DNA from: Lepidostoma basale
Lineage: Eukaryota; Arthropoda; Insecta; Trichoptera; Lepidostomatidae
Length of the DNA: 64,000 nt
Assembly (NCBI GenBank): GCA_022606425.2
Contig: JAHDVF020000016.1
Location: 1,952,501-2,016,500, forward strand
Direction of reading: 5' to 3'
Shown: positions 10,028-20,600 of the stretch, in pieces
How the letters are laid out: each line of letters starts with the position of its first letter
How positions within the stretch are numbered: position 1 is the first letter of the stretch
Position numbers and translations under genes: made by a program
The notes under the pieces: generated by a model
Databases searched by the model: none
What the model saw: the letters and a program-made list of their open reading frames with translations, nothing else
Told to the model about the DNA's origin: nothing

Positions 10028-10840
10028 AGGATATAGATTTTGATTACAGGAAAAAAGCTCGAGATGTCTTATTTAAAAATTTAATTAGAACGGTGTCCAT
10101 GCATAGCTTTTGAAAGTTTCACTATATATGTATCCAGGTCCAAATTGTGCTTTGGCTTTTTAACCAGGTTTTGTAACCATATTAACAAAAAAGTAATAAA
10201 AACAATTCATGGATTGATGCATAAAACAATCAATTAAAATAATTAAAGTTAATTAAACAAATTTTAAATGTACATACGTGCATATATAATACATACAAAC
10301 AATACATTAAATTATTGTGGCTTGAAAAAATCAGGTATATGGGCTTGTTTCACACGCTAAAATTTTTGCATTTTAATAGCCTTAGTTTTGAGCTCAAATC
10401 AAGGCCGTTATATTTACGTTTGTGAAACATTGCGATCTAAAATGGGCCACCTTCAATGAGTACAGAAAAAATGTAGAGATCAAAAAGGTAGTGCTCTCCA
10501 ATTACAGAGGTCGAGAAGACAATTTTTAAACCTTATTAAACTTAAAGTTATAATGATACTTGACATGAGGTGAAATTGGAGTTCGAAGAGCAGCTCTATG
10601 GAAAGAAAGGCATACGGTTCTAAAGTCGCTCCTGCCGACCCCTTGCCAATTTTAACGTTGGCTCCACTGGCTGAAGTTTCCAGAAAGAATACAATACAAG
10701 CTGTGTTGGACGGTCTCTAAATTTTGCATGAAATTGCACCAGCTTATATACTCGTACATATAGGATCTCTGCATTACAAGAGTCTGAATATGTGAGAGTC
10801 TACAATGTGATCAACATTCTTCGAAGATGGGTTGATGGTC
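10028..10840. other. unassigned intronic sequence
   Basis: AT-rich to about 10330, more mixed after. No supported frame; parts of 10560-10840 may be the upstream portion of the LINE remnant that follows. Confidence 0.3.
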
Positions 10841-10844
10841 TGTG

Positions 10845-11010
10845 CCAAAACGCTGTCACACGATCTTTGACGAAGAAGCCTTCGCGGTAGCAGGCCCTTT
10901 TGCCTGGAATAATCTTCCTGCAGACTTCAGGTGCATTTAGAACACACGTCAGAGTTTAGATAAAAACTCAAAACGCACGTTTTTTAATTATTCTGTCCCT
11001 GTGTAAAATG
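10845..11010 (+). pseudogene. non-LTR reverse transcriptase C-terminal remnant
   Basis: Frame fragments read FAVAGPFAWNNLPADFR, then a stop, then LDKNSKRTFFNYSVPV. This matches the conserved SFSVAGPxxWNSLP..LKTYLF end common to CR1/L2/Rex-like reverse transcriptases. Only the last ~50 codons are seen and they contain stops. Confidence 0.6.
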
Positions 11011-11039
11011 TTGATCGACTGCGTAAAGCGCACTCGATC

Positions 11040-12440
11040 CTGTCTAAATTTGTCACTTTCTCAATTTTGCTAACAGTCGCACTATCGTTCTTGCAAAAGT
11101 CGTTCTATCTACATTTTGCTAACAGTTGCACTATCGTTCCTGCAAAAGTCGTTTTTATCTAAATTTTGGTAACACTTGCACAAATATATGTCTATCTAAA
11201 TTCTTAGTTGATTCCAACACTTGATGATGCTAACATTGGTTAGCATAACAGCTGTCGCGACAATCACATAGAAATTAAATCAATTGTGATATTATATAAC
11301 AGTGTTTTTATTGTGTTTCTATTATAATCTAAATTCTGCTCACAGTTGCACTAACGATATTACCTTAATATGTTTCTATCTTACTTCTGCTAACTGTTGC
11401 ACTATAAATTCTTGTAAAAAAATGTTTCTTTATAAATTCTGCTAACAGTTGCAATATCGATCTTGCCAAAACACGTTTCTATCTAACTTCTGCTAACAGT
11501 TGCACTATCGATATTATATAACAGTGTTTTTATTGTGTTTCTATTATAATCTAAATTCTGCTCACAGTTGCACTAACGATATTACCTTAATATGTTTCTA
11601 TCTTACTTCTGCTAACTGTTGCACTATAAATTCTTGTAAAAAAATGTTTCTTTATAAATTCTGCTAACAGTTGCAATATCGATCTTGCCAAAACACGTTT
11701 CTATCTAACTTCTGGATCGATTGCAAAAGTTGCACTATTGATCATGTCAAAAGGTCGATTAATCTAATTCTGCTAAAAGTTGCACTATTGGTCTTACCTA
11801 ACAGTTGCACTAACGATATTGACAAAAACGTGTCTATCTAATGTCTACCAAAAATTGCACTATTGATCTTACCTAAATATGTTGTCTATCGAAATTCTGC
11901 TAACAGTTGCACTATATATCTTGTCATTGTGTTTTTATTTAATTTCTGCTAATTAGTTGCACTATCGATCATGTCAAAAGGTCGATTAATCTAATTCTGC
12001 TAAAAGTTGCACTATTGGTCTTACCTAACAGTTGCACTAACGATATTGACAAAAACGTGTCTATCTAATGTCTACCAAAAATTGCACTATTGATCTTACC
12101 TAAATATGTTGTCTATCGAAATTCTGCTAACAGTTGCACTATATATCTTGTCATTGTGTTTTTATTTAATTTCTGCTAATTAGTTGCACTATCGATCATG
12201 TCAAAAGGTCGATTAATCTAATTCTGCTAAAAGTTGCACTATTGGTCTTACCTAACAGTTGCACTAACGATATTGACAAAAACGTGTCTATCCAACGTCT
12301 GCCAAAAATTGCACTAGTCTTACTTAAATACGAGTATGTTTCTATTGAAGTTCTGCTAACAGTTGCACTATATATCTTGTCATTGTGTTTTTATCTAATT
12401 TCTGCTAACAGTTGCACTATCGATCTTGCCAAAAGTGTCC
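11040..12440. repeat. minisatellite with ~57-bp unit and 227-bp higher-order period
   Basis: About 24 degenerate units built around CTAACAGTTGCACTATCGAT, CTTGCCAAAA and TTTCTATCTAA, in head-to-tail order. Two higher-order duplications are visible. A ~200-bp block at 11288-11485 recurs at 11511-11715, and a 227-bp block recurs at 11741, 11968 and 12195 (start of ATCATGTCAAAAGG). Non-coding; the 91-codon frame at 12242-12517 is incidental. Confidence 0.9.
11221..11255 (+). ncRNA. beta-family hammerhead-like motif, decayed
   Basis: TTGATGA box (family CTGATGA), perfect helix II GCTAAC..GTTAGC, then ATAAC for GAAAC, AGCT and GTC. Two core changes make cleavage unlikely. It sits within the first part of the minisatellite. 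Confidence 0.5.
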
Positions 12441-12748
12441 GGCAATTTAATTTTACGCGGGAAATGGACAAGTGCGGTTTCGGGAAAGAGACCGGAACCG
12501 GATATGCCGTTACATAACGCTCGACTCCGCTGATAAATGACCACCGCTGACGCCGCGGGGGCTAACTTATGACCAGTTTCCAAATGTCAAATGTAGATTT
12601 TTATGCTAAATTAACCCTCTCGGGAGAGCAATTTTATTTCAGGCAGCAATTTTGTGCCAAAAAGGAAAAGTGAGACAAGTATATTTAAATTATTTTTTTT
12701 CATATTTTAATTAGTATAATATTATTTAAAGGCAATTATTAATAATTA
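12441..12748. other. unassigned sequence
   Basis: A GC-rich stretch at 12450-12570 directly follows the minisatellite and then becomes AT-rich. No gene recognised. Confidence 0.35.
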
Positions 12749-12785
12749 ATTGTATCTTATTAGAGACGAAGATGTAAATTATTTA
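12749..12785 (+). repeat. terminal fragment of TTAATTGTATCTCAA MITE
   Basis: TTAATTGTATCTTATTAGAG then ACGAAGATGTAAATTA matches the terminal repeat of the MITEs at 15554, 22378 and 52503. Only the first ~37 bp remain. Confidence 0.65.
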
Positions 12786-12794
12786 AAGCAGTAG

Positions 12795-13245
12795 CGTTAA
12801 AAGCGTACAGCTGTACGGAAGTGAGACTTGGAAATCTAGCGCGGATGTTATTGGAAAAATCCAGATTTTTATAAAAATGTGCCTTTGCTCAATATTCAAT
12901 CAATCAAGATCTATTGGCCCCAAACAGTGTCAAATGCCGTTCTCTGAACCGTGGGAGGCAAAAAACCAATTAGAGGGCAAATAGCTAGACGCAAATGGCA
13001 GTGGATCGGTCACACTCTGAGACGGAACCCAGCCTGCATCGCTCAAGGCGCACTAGACTGCTCCACTATGGGGAGAAAGAGAAAGTGAGGGAGACCTAAA
13101 GCTGCCCAGAGAAGAACCCTGCAGGACGAAGTTAGAGCAGTTCACTTAAGATGGTGTAAGGCATCAGGCGTGCGATAGAGGATTTTTGAAACGCCGTGAA
13201 CAGAGCTAGAAATAGAGAAAGGCCTAGGAAGAGTGGCACGATCAA
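12795..13245 (+). pseudogene. LINE I C-terminal tail
   Basis: Starts LYGSETWKSS and includes ANGSGSVTL / RRKWQWIGHTLRRNPACIAQ, MGRKRK, GRPKAAQRRTLQDEVRAVHLRWCKASG in shifting frames. This WKWIGHTLR..GRPxxTWRR block is the conserved C-terminus of another LINE family seen once here. Several stops. Confidence 0.7.
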
Positions 13246-13249
13246 ATCA

Positions 13250-13415
13250 ATCAAATATTGAATGTCGGTCACGTGAGGAGTCGGAGAAATCGACGTGCGT
13301 GCATGACTGAATGAATGTAAATGAATCGAAAGAAGTATGTCAGGACAGAAGAGTGTGGCGTTTCATTCTTTCTGCCTACCCTTCCGGGAGACGGCGTGGT
13401 GGTTAGTTAAGTAGT
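13250..13415 (+). pseudogene. LINE A 3' tail
   Basis: HDQINQILNVGHVRSRRNRRACMTE, then degraded EEVCQDRRVWRFILSAYPSG and the stem before (TTAG)n near 13400. Only ~50 terminal codons. Confidence 0.75.
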
Positions 13416-13739
13416 TAGTTTACTTATTTTCTAGTGGAATAAGTACTCGTATCAATACTAATAATTATCTTAATATAAGATATATCTTTTTAAGATGTGG
13501 ATATTTAGAAAAAATAACACTTATTTTTATTTAAAATATTTTATGACTTGTCTCTCTCGAGCTAAAATATAAAAATCTGATTCAGTTAATGTTGTAAATC
13601 ATGACTTCCACTGCGGCATGTGACATTTTTGTTTGCTTGAAATAAGTTATCTTGATAACGCATTAAAAACAGATTAAGTATTATATTACAAGGGCAAATA
13701 CATGATTTAAAATGTTGCCTTAATGCGAAATCTTATTTG
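13416..13739. other. unassigned sequence
   Basis: AT-rich, low complexity in places; nothing supported. Confidence 0.35.
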
Positions 13740-14030
13740 AAAATATGCTATTGTTTAAGAAAACTATCATTCTTCTTCTACTTCTTTCCCCTTGCCTCTT
13801 CTCGTACTGTGGGTCGGCTTTTCTTATCATTTCGCGCCAGGTACTTCTTTAGTAGGCAGCTCCCTCCTTAAGACCTGGGGCCTTCATATCCCTCTGCACA
13901 TTCGTCATCCAGGTAGTTTGAGGTCTTCCTCTCCCTCTCCTACTAGTCATGAAAATACCCTTTTTCACTAATGGTCGTGAGGTCACCTCATTACGTGACC
14001 GTACCATCGGAGCCATGCTTCTGACAACTA
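13740..14030 (-). pseudogene. LINE J C-terminal tail
   Basis: The minus strand reads RGRGRPQTTWMTNVQRDMKA, then PGLKEGAAY-stop followed by STWREMIRKADPQYE, a further LINE C-terminal signature. The coding frame extends at low quality toward 14148. Confidence 0.65.
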
Positions 14031-14404
14031 ATAAAACTATCATTAATAAACAATAATCAAACAAAATAGGGTTCAACAGGGTAGTAGGGCTACGATGGGG
14101 TATGTTTTGCTGGAAAGTATGGCTCCACAAAATGTCGTAAGGCGCCATGTTGCATTTACAACAGCAACACTACTATCAAGTCCAACTCTCTAGCGTCCAC
14201 GAGAGGTCTTTTTAAAGACCCCGCGAACCCCGGGCAATGTGGCACATATTACTTAGTGCCATAGCAAATAGAGAGAGGACAAATGGCGAGCTTCTAGCGC
14301 CATAAAACTGGATACACCCAGCTAAAGAAAGGTAACCCCGACAAAAAATCCTCCAGAGAAGGCAAGGGGATACCACTCTAGATATTTTTCCCCAGGGCAT
14401 CACT
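14031..14404. other. unassigned sequence
   Basis: No convincing gene. A 63-codon minus-strand frame (14212-14403) has no recognisable motif or splice context. Confidence 0.3.
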
Positions 14405-14462
14405 ATGAAGGGTGATAGTCAACGTTAGGGAGACCTGACAGGACACAGAAAGAAGAAGAAGA
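14405..14462 (+). pseudogene. LINE C extreme 3' end
   Basis: GGGTGATAGTCAACGTTAGG, then GAGACCTGACAGGACACAGA and GAAGAAG match the terminal part of LINE C (compare 58130-58170 inverted). Only ~55 bp. Confidence 0.6.
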
Positions 14463-14569
14463 AACAAAATATAAAAAATTTCATTCAAAGAAATCGAATC
14501 CCCAACCCTCACTATTGGAGAGTTGTATTTTACAAGGGCATGAATAATCTTATTCTTAATATAGAAATA

Positions 14570-14672
14570 CTAACTATATAACCATCATGTAGTCTCTCCG
14601 AAAGAGTAAGCAGAAAGAATGGACCGTTACACTGTTTTTTCTTGACATACTTCTCTCGCTTCCTCAAAATGT
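14570..14672 (-). pseudogene. LINE A 3' tail, degraded
   Basis: AACCATCATGTAGTCTCTCC, then GGCAGAAAG-type sequence and TTCTTGACATACTTCTCTCG give the last ~30 codons of LINE A on the minus strand. Confidence 0.65.
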
Positions 14673-14684
14673 TTAAATATTTTA

Positions 14685-14735
14685 TAATGCCTTAGACAGG
14701 CGAAACATATCATTCACATAAAATATTTAAAAAAC
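14685..14735 (+). ncRNA. epsilon-family hammerhead-like motif, decayed
   Basis: TTTATAA box (family TTGATAA), helix II GCCT..AGGC, GAAAC, AT, ATC, then ATTCACATAAAATA as in other epsilon copies. Two departures from the core. Confidence 0.45.
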
Positions 14736-14799
14736 TTCTATAAACAAACGTTTTCACTCGTGTTAATTATTTTAATACGGAGTTTTACATCATCATTCA

Positions 14800-15090
14800 A
14801 GAAACAATTTATAAATATCCATTTGTCTTTTTCTTTTTCATATACTTTGTATGTACAAAACTAACTTTAAAAAAAATTAAATTAAAAATCTGACATGTTA
14901 TGGACAACCGCTCCTTCCTCAGTTATATTATATAATATAATATTTTAAATATGTATCTTTATAATATAATATCACTGAGGAAGGACCGGTTGTCCGAAAC
15001 ATGTCTGATATGTTATTTTATTTTTAAAGTTAGTGTTGTATGTACAAAGTATGTAAAAAAGAAAAAGACAAATAAAACATCTAGGTACAA
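14800..15090. mobile_element. gamma fold-back element
   Basis: The left half (CATACTTTGTATGTACAAAA, then GACATGTTATGGACAACCG) is the inverted complement of the right half (CGGTTGTCCGAAACATGTCT, then TTGTATGTACAAAGTATG). The arms meet around 14930-14965. Each arm carries one hammerhead-like motif; the left one (14893-14930, minus) has ATAAC for GAAAC. The right side continues into AATTATGGCGAACATAGAAG, shared with the element at 54640-54690. Confidence 0.8.
14969..15011 (+). ncRNA. gamma hammerhead-like ribozyme, core intact
   Basis: In order: helix I strand ATATCA (14969-14974), box CTGAGGA, unpaired A, helix II GGAC-CGGTT-GTCC, GAAAC, AT, GTC, helix I partner TGATAT (15006-15011). Helix I is six perfect pairs and helix II four. 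ACATGT around the cleavage side is self-complementary, as in hammerheads thought to act as dimers. This is the most complete copy in the window. Activity is untested, and the single base between the box and helix II departs from the textbook fold. Confidence 0.7.
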
Positions 15091-15553
15091 CACAAATTAT
15101 GGCGAACATAGAAGAAATAAATATGCAAATTAAACCATTATTTTATTTAAATAGTATTTTAAATATCACTCTATCCATCTCATAATTAATCATAGGTTAC
15201 GACTTAACTCATGAGAACTGTTGCACTTTAAGCTCTAAATACGAGCTTTCAAAGTTATAATGGTGCTGCCCCCATTTAAGCAAACTATTACTTTGTCTTA
15301 TAATTCCTCGTTGAAGCAACTTCCTCTAATAGCACCATAACGGCAACCATTAAACATCGGATATTACCTTAATTACGTTCAAAGATTTATCTTCCATCTT
15401 TGATAAATTATCCAAATGCATTGCATATACAGGTCATAAATTCGGGGAAGCGAATAAATGTTTTTGACTACTGTAATTTCATTACAATACAAAAACACAA
15501 ATCATTACTGAATATTTAAAAAAATAACAACCTTATTATTACATATCACTTTT
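15091..15553. other. unassigned sequence
   Basis: AT-rich with no supported gene; begins with the outer part of the gamma element. Confidence 0.3.
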
Positions 15554-15760
15554 AAGGATTAATTGTATCTCAATAGAGACGAAGATGCAAATTGGGAACA
15601 GAATATGGTAGTCGAGGTGTTATGACCTGTCATTGGTTTTGTAAAGCGCACGCTTTATGTAATACAACATTCCCCATTCCACCCTTCTTACGACCACCAT
15701 GTCTGACAATTTTTTGGAAGTTGTATATATAACACCACACTTCACATGTTATATTTCAAT
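15554..15760 (+). mobile_element. MITE with TTAATTGTATCTCAA end
   Basis: TTAATTGTATCTCAATAGAG, then ATGACCTGTCATTGGTT, GCGCACGCTTTATGTAATAC and AACATTCCCCATTCC match the copies at 22378 and 52503. The right terminal repeat is not evident. The sequence continues with GCGCCATCTATGAAGATTGG, also similar to the centre of the 52503 copy. Confidence 0.65.
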
Positions 15761-16560
15761 CTACACACTAGCGCCATCTATGAAGATTGGATTAAGCACT
15801 AAGCAGAAGATCTTTTTTTATTGACGCAATGTGAAAGGCTACCGCCATTAACGTATTGCTAGATAACGCCTGGAGATGTCACATCACTTTTCACATTTGG
15901 AGTGACATATCACTTTTGTTTGTAGGCAAGCAGTAACTGGGATAAAAAGTATTTGTAGAACTCTTAATAAAGAATTCGTTAGATTTTCCATTGTTTCGGT
16001 ATAAACGTTATTCAAGTACTTCAACATTATTAACTAAAATTTAAACACTGTTTTAATATCACAACCCAATTATTTAATTTCGATGAAATTATTGCGACAA
16101 CATTGATTTCTGCATCATCAGGTGTTCTCTGTTCATCTGTGGGCGAAACAGTTAAGGGCGACAATATCATAAAAATGAAATTAATATATTGTGTTACAAT
16201 AACATTGTTTTAAATTAAACAGTTAAAAATGGCATATTAATGAAATATCGGTTTTCAAATCGTTTTTTTTTTTAACAATGTTTATTTTCAACTTTGTACA
16301 CAACACCAGCTTTAATAAAAAATTAAAATAAAAAAAAACAAACATGTTTCGGACACAGAAGCCCCTCATTAGTGATATAAATATTATAAATTTATACATT
16401 TTTATAATTTCATGTATGCGGTCAGTTTTATGCTTTTTAAATTAAAAATAATATTTTAAAGTTCTTATTAGGGTTGTTTGGAGGGAATATACATACCTGG
16501 GCCACAGTATTCGATTAGGCCGAGATAACCAAACCGCAGAGCTAAAAATAAGAATTGGAC
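15761..16560. other. unassigned sequence with decayed hammerhead-like remnants
   Basis: A beta box CTGATGATGC occurs on the minus strand near 16114-16123 but without the GAAAC partner. A gamma-like GTCCGAAACATGTTT lies on the minus strand at about 16342-16356. No gene is supported. Confidence 0.4.
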
Positions 16561-16564
16561 TAAG

Positions 16565-16935
16565 CTGAGCAGCCTTCGGAAACATGAGTTACATCGTTAA
16601 AAACCGGAAAATACCGATTAACCTGAAATGAAAAGTCTATGAAGCCTGCGTTCCGCCAGTTGGTATGGTCTTGAAACTGTTACACTGTCCAAACAAATTG
16701 CCGAGAAACTACGAGTGACCCAACGAGCCATGTTAGGAATAAGCCTAAGAGACAGAGTCAGAAACGATACGGTGAAAGAAAAAACAAAGGTCACTGACAT
16801 CATCCACCGGGTGGCGACTCTAAAATGGCAATGGGCAGGTCACGTGGCCAGAAGCTCAGATGAAAAGTGGACAAGAAGACCGAGACCGTGGACGGCGAAG
16901 AGAAGTGCAGGGCGACCGCAACTGATGATCCGCTC
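16565..16935 (+). pseudogene. LINE G C-terminal tail
   Basis: KNRKIPINLK-stop, VYEACVPPVGMVLKL, then RVTQRAMLGISLRDRVRNDT, VKEKTKVTDIIHRVATLKWQ, WAGHVARSSDEKWTRRPRPW, KRSAGRPQL. Best-preserved copy of this family in the window; joined directly to an S2 element on its right. Confidence 0.82.
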
Positions 16936-17130
16936 TAATCTAACTAACTAACTAACTAACCATCACGCCGTCTCCCCGAGAGGGTAGGCAGAAAGAATAG
17001 ACTGCCACACTTTAATCGATGCGGCACTCCATCCTTCTCTTTTCGTCCCCGCGAGAGACGCGGTGTGATGGGTTGCGAACCTCATCCCCACCAATAGGCA
17101 TCTCCCGCGCACATTCGATTGTCCAATGTC
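16936..17130 (-). mobile_element. S2 element, truncated
   Basis: The (TTAG)n complement at 16942-16960, the LINE A 3' end, then GAGACGCGGTGTGATGGGTT and the CTCCCGCGCACATTCGA region, in reverse orientation. The longer head part is missing. Confidence 0.75.
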
Positions 17131-17809
17131 TACAAAATAAATCTAAAACAAAATGAATCTAATCTACCAGATCTTAATTTTGTAATCTGCTCCAGTATTT
17201 TGTGATTTATGGATAACCTGCATCCTAAGGGTTATTTTGAAATGATATCATGCTTTTGATATCCCAAGACGAGCGGTGTGGAATAGACAGCTTCATCATA
17301 TCGAGATAATCAAGATAATAGTAGAGATATTTCAAAAGCTAGTGAATTGATGTAAATATTGTGTTCTTAATAATTTTTTTTTAATAGTCTGTTCACCACT
17401 AGACTAGAATTCTTTAAAAAAATCTGCCTCTTATATAAACACGCAACCAAAGTACATAAAATTTAATGAAATTGTTAACGAATTAAGGTATGAACACACC
17501 CTTGTAATTTCAAGGGCGGTCCTTAATGGGCCCAAAGCTTTCAAACAAACAAGCCCTGACGAAGTTGTTCGATCACGCGATGCCAATTACTGCCGAAATA
17601 TCAAAACACCACTTCTAGAAGATAAACGGGAGCCAAAGGGCCAAGAGGCCCAGCGCCCTAACTCTCTGGTGAATAAATCGCGTCAGATATTTGTCATTAA
17701 AATTTGCGAAATCTAAGCTTTTGTGCCAAACACACGCATGAACTTATAATATGTGTGTTAGGAATATACTTAAATTATAAACTGTTAAATAAATAAAAAC
17801 TGAACTGCG
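17131..17809. other. unassigned sequence
   Basis: No supported gene. A moderately GC-rich part at 17500-17690 shows no frame with splice context. Confidence 0.3.
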
Positions 17810-18315
17810 GGAAGAAATACCGGCCCAAGTAAACAAGGCAGCTGCAATCTCTGGGGCTCTAAAATCCACAATATGGAAAAACAAAGACATGGCCATTAAG
17901 AGTAAGATGAGAATCTATAAAGCATGCGTAATACCAATAATAACATATGGCGTCGAAGCAAGGGCAGACACAGAAAGGACCAAACAAGTTTTGAGGACTT
18001 CCGAAATGAAAACACTGAGGACGATAGCAGGCAAGATACTGAGGGATCGCGTGAGGAACACCAGAATAAGAGAGATATGTGAGGTTGAGAAAATTATAAA
18101 ATGGAGCAGACAGCGAAAAACGGACTGGTACGGTCATGTTCAAAGAATGGACTCCACCAGACTCCCCTATATTGCATTGCATAATAAACCTCATGGGACT
18201 CGTCCTCATGGAAGACCTCCTAAAATATGGAAGGACAGCTGGGAATCTACCTCACAGGAGGAGCAACTCTCTGGAGAACAGATAGGTCTATAATAAGAAA
18301 GAAGAAGAAGAAGAA
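17810..18315 (+). pseudogene. LINE D C-terminal tail
   Basis: A 134-codon open frame: MAIKSKMRIYKACVIPIITY, GVEARADTERTKQVLRTSEM, LRTIAGKILRDRVRNTRIRE, WSRQRKTDWYGHVQRMD, GRPPKIWKDSWES, then (GAA)n at 18299-18315. The longest undamaged stretch of this family here, but 5'-truncated. Confidence 0.85.
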
Positions 18316-18407
18316 AGAGGTATGCCAGGACAGGCCAGTGTGGCGATCCATCCTCTCTGCCTACCCCTCCGGGAAATGGTGTGATGGTTAGTTAGTTAGT
18401 TAGTTAG
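18316..18407 (+). pseudogene. LINE B 3' tail
   Basis: EVCQDRPVWRSILSAYPSG then GTGATGGTTAGTTAGTTAG. LINE D appears to have inserted in a LINE B copy at this point. Confidence 0.75.
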
Positions 18408-18766
18408 AAATTATTTTCGCAAACGCCGCCTCTAGTGCAAGCCAATTAATCCAGAAAAGCCCCAATATAATAGTATCCTTAAACAATAAAGGTTCATTAT
18501 TTTCCCACTCAAGTATTTGCTCCCTTTGACACCAGTGCCAACGTTAAATTGCAGCATAATCCAATTTTGGTTTCGCTGGACCTGATTTAATACGAATCAA
18601 ATCCATTCTCCACACAAGCCTAGTTGTCTTGAGTATTATCTCAGTGTGTTCGGCTTTTCGGAATTCCTTTGTAATACCGGCACAATGTATTACTATGAAC
18701 CAATTACTCAGTTTTGATTAATTCAACACATACAGTCAGCTAACAAAATTATCCCTCATACACAAA
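18408..18766. other. unassigned sequence
   Basis: No gene or classified repeat recognised on either strand. Confidence 0.35.
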
Positions 18767-18950
18767 ATAACTGACCACCACGCCATCTCCCAAAGGAATA
18801 GGTAGTAAAATGGACCGTCACACTGTTCTTTTCTGACATACTTCTTTCTGATTCCTCAACATTTATAAGTCGTTTCATGCACACACGTCGATTTTTTCTA
18901 CTCCTCACGTGTTCGTCGTGTAATGTTTGATTGATTTGATCGTGCCACGT
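18767..18950 (-). pseudogene. LINE A 3' tail
   Basis: Starts with an AACTGACCACCACGCCATCT tail region and encodes, on the minus strand, RACMKRLINVEESERSMSEK-type sequence up to WHDQINQ near 18945. Interrupted there by LINE C. Confidence 0.75.
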
Positions 18951-18989
18951 TTTTATTTATTTGTTAATTTTTATTTAACACAAATAATA

Positions 18990-19380
18990 ATAATAATTCT
19001 TCTTAAAGTGCCCTGTCAGGTCCCCCCGACGTTGGCGATCACTCTGGCAAACTCCTCCCTATCCTGCGCTGTCCGGAACAGCTCCTCCACAGTTCCGATT
19101 CCCGTCCACTCCCTCACATTGCGCAGCCAGGACATCTGCCTTCTCTCTGCCCACCTGCGGCCCTCTATTTTCCCCTTCAATATTAGATGCAGCAGGCGAT
19201 ACTTCTGTCCTCGCAGAACGTGACCCAGATATGCAATCTTGCGGACTTTGATTAATGTCAGCAGCTCTCTATTTACTCCTGTACGATTCAGGACTTCTGT
19301 GTTCGTTACTCTATCTGTCCATGGAATCCTGAACATTCTTCGGTGAAGCCACATTTCAAATGCCCCTAACCGGTTCATTG
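18990..19380 (-). pseudogene. LINE C C-terminal tail
   Basis: A 120-codon open frame on the minus strand: MNRLGAFEMWLHRRMFRIPW, TDRVTNTEVLNRTGVNRELL, KVRKIAYLGHVLRGQKYRLL, GRRWAERRQMSWLRNVREWT, EEFARVIANVGGT-stop, then a GAAGAAT-type tail. One of the two cleanest LINE C tails. Confidence 0.87.
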
Positions 19381-19390
19381 TATTTACTTT

Positions 19391-19645
19391 TAATAATAAT
19401 AATTATTATTATTATTTTGCTCTTAACATCATGACAGCAAGAGCAAAATCTATGTAAAGGGTATTATTATAGCTATCATAGTGATTCTCGTGACATGTGA
19501 TAGGTAGCTAATCTATCGCCATTTTATTATCACGTGAATTCTACACCAGACCAAAGACAGTGTGACAATCACACTGCCCTCCCCGGGAATCGAAACCGGA
19601 ACATTCGGGGTAGCAGTCAATGCACTTACCACACGGCCACAAAGG
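19391..19645 (-). mobile_element. tRNA-derived SINE (tSINE)
   Basis: Reverse orientation: an (AAT)n-type 3' tail (19391-19420), the body with CATGACAGCAAGAGC and CACGTGAATTCTACACCAGA, and the tRNA-like head with a degenerate B box (GGAATCGAAACC) and GGCCGTGTGG near 19635. Matches the copy at 36443-36690. Confidence 0.85.
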
Positions 19646-19689
19646 TCGAGGTGTTATGAGACATAATAGCGAACAACATTTTGGCGACT

Positions 19690-19970
19690 CGTTTGAACAT
19701 AAAAAGGTTGAACGAAAACACAATAACGAAAGACATAATATGCTATGCAGATGATGCGGTGCTAATAGCAAACTCTGAAGATTATCTACAAAGGGTACTG
19801 TACAAATTCCACATATCATTTTAAAGATTCACCATGAAAATCTCCATAAGCAAGGTGGCATGGTTACATCAAGACAATCAGTACGATGCAATGTTGCATT
19901 TGATAATAAAATAATAGAACAAGTGATGCACTTCAAGTACTTGGTATTGATGTATCAAGCAGACGAATGT
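19690..19970 (+). pseudogene. LINE D-like reverse transcriptase fragment with YADD
   Basis: TKDIICYADDAVLIANSEDY at about 19724-19785 contains the YADD catalytic motif (codons at 19744-19755). It then continues as MKISISKV, TSRQSVRCNVAFDNKIIEQV, MHFKYL. Stops follow. This is one of the few places in the window where the catalytic part of a LINE survives. Confidence 0.8.
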
Positions 19971-20345
19971 GTAGATACTCTGTGTATGATAGTGTCGAAT
20001 GAAAATATAAGATGTGAATGCGGTGCGAATGATGGTGTCATGAACAAAATAATGAAAGGATCATTAAGATGGTTTGGACATATGGAAAGAATGAATGAAG
20101 AAAAAATGGTAAAAAAATTACATGTTTACGATGTAAATGGAACCAGAAATAGAGGAAGACCGAGGAAAACGTGGCACGATCAAATAAATCAAATATTGAA
20201 TGTCGGCCACGCGAGGAGTCAGAGAAAATGACGCGATATATGAATGTTGAGGAAGCGAGAGAAATATGTAAGGAAAGAAAAGTGTGGCAGTCCATTCTTT
20301 CTGCCTACCCCTTCGGGAGACGGCGTGGTGGTTAGTTAGTTAGTT
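19971..20345 (+). pseudogene. LINE A C-terminal tail
   Basis: CVYDSVSNENIRCECGANDG, VMNKIMKGSLRWFGHMERMN, KLHVYDVNGTRNRGRPRKTW, HDQINQILNVGHARSQRK-stop, then WQSILSAYPFG and (TTAG)n at 20332-20351. Confidence 0.85.
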
Positions 20346-20510
20346 AGTTAGTATAAATGAGCCGAAGAAAAAAAACGATTGACACCTTATTTTGCTCAAA
20401 GAATTAGCACCTGTTTGATTATACGGAACACCTCCGGTCCCAATTAGTTCGGATAAACGACATTCTACTATACTTACTTTACCATTATTTATTTATTTAT
20501 TATTTTCATG

Positions 20511-20600
20511 TGTCCAAACCATCTTAATGATCCATTCATTATTTTGTTCATGACACTTTTATTCGCACCGCATTCACTTCTCATTATATATTTTTAAGAA
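20511..20600 (-). pseudogene. LINE A fragment
   Basis: The minus strand encodes RSECGANKSVMNKIMNGSLR WFGH. About 30 codons only. Confidence 0.7.

Noticed and set aside
9822..10043. 73-codon open frame
   Set aside because: Inside the non-coding hAT MITE and running out past its end.
12242..12517. 91-codon open frame
   Set aside because: Lies in the minisatellite and reads through tandem units without conserved protein features.
16090..16135. Beta box CTGATGATGC on the minus strand as a ribozyme
   Set aside because: The hairpin and GAAAC partner are missing, so only the box remains.
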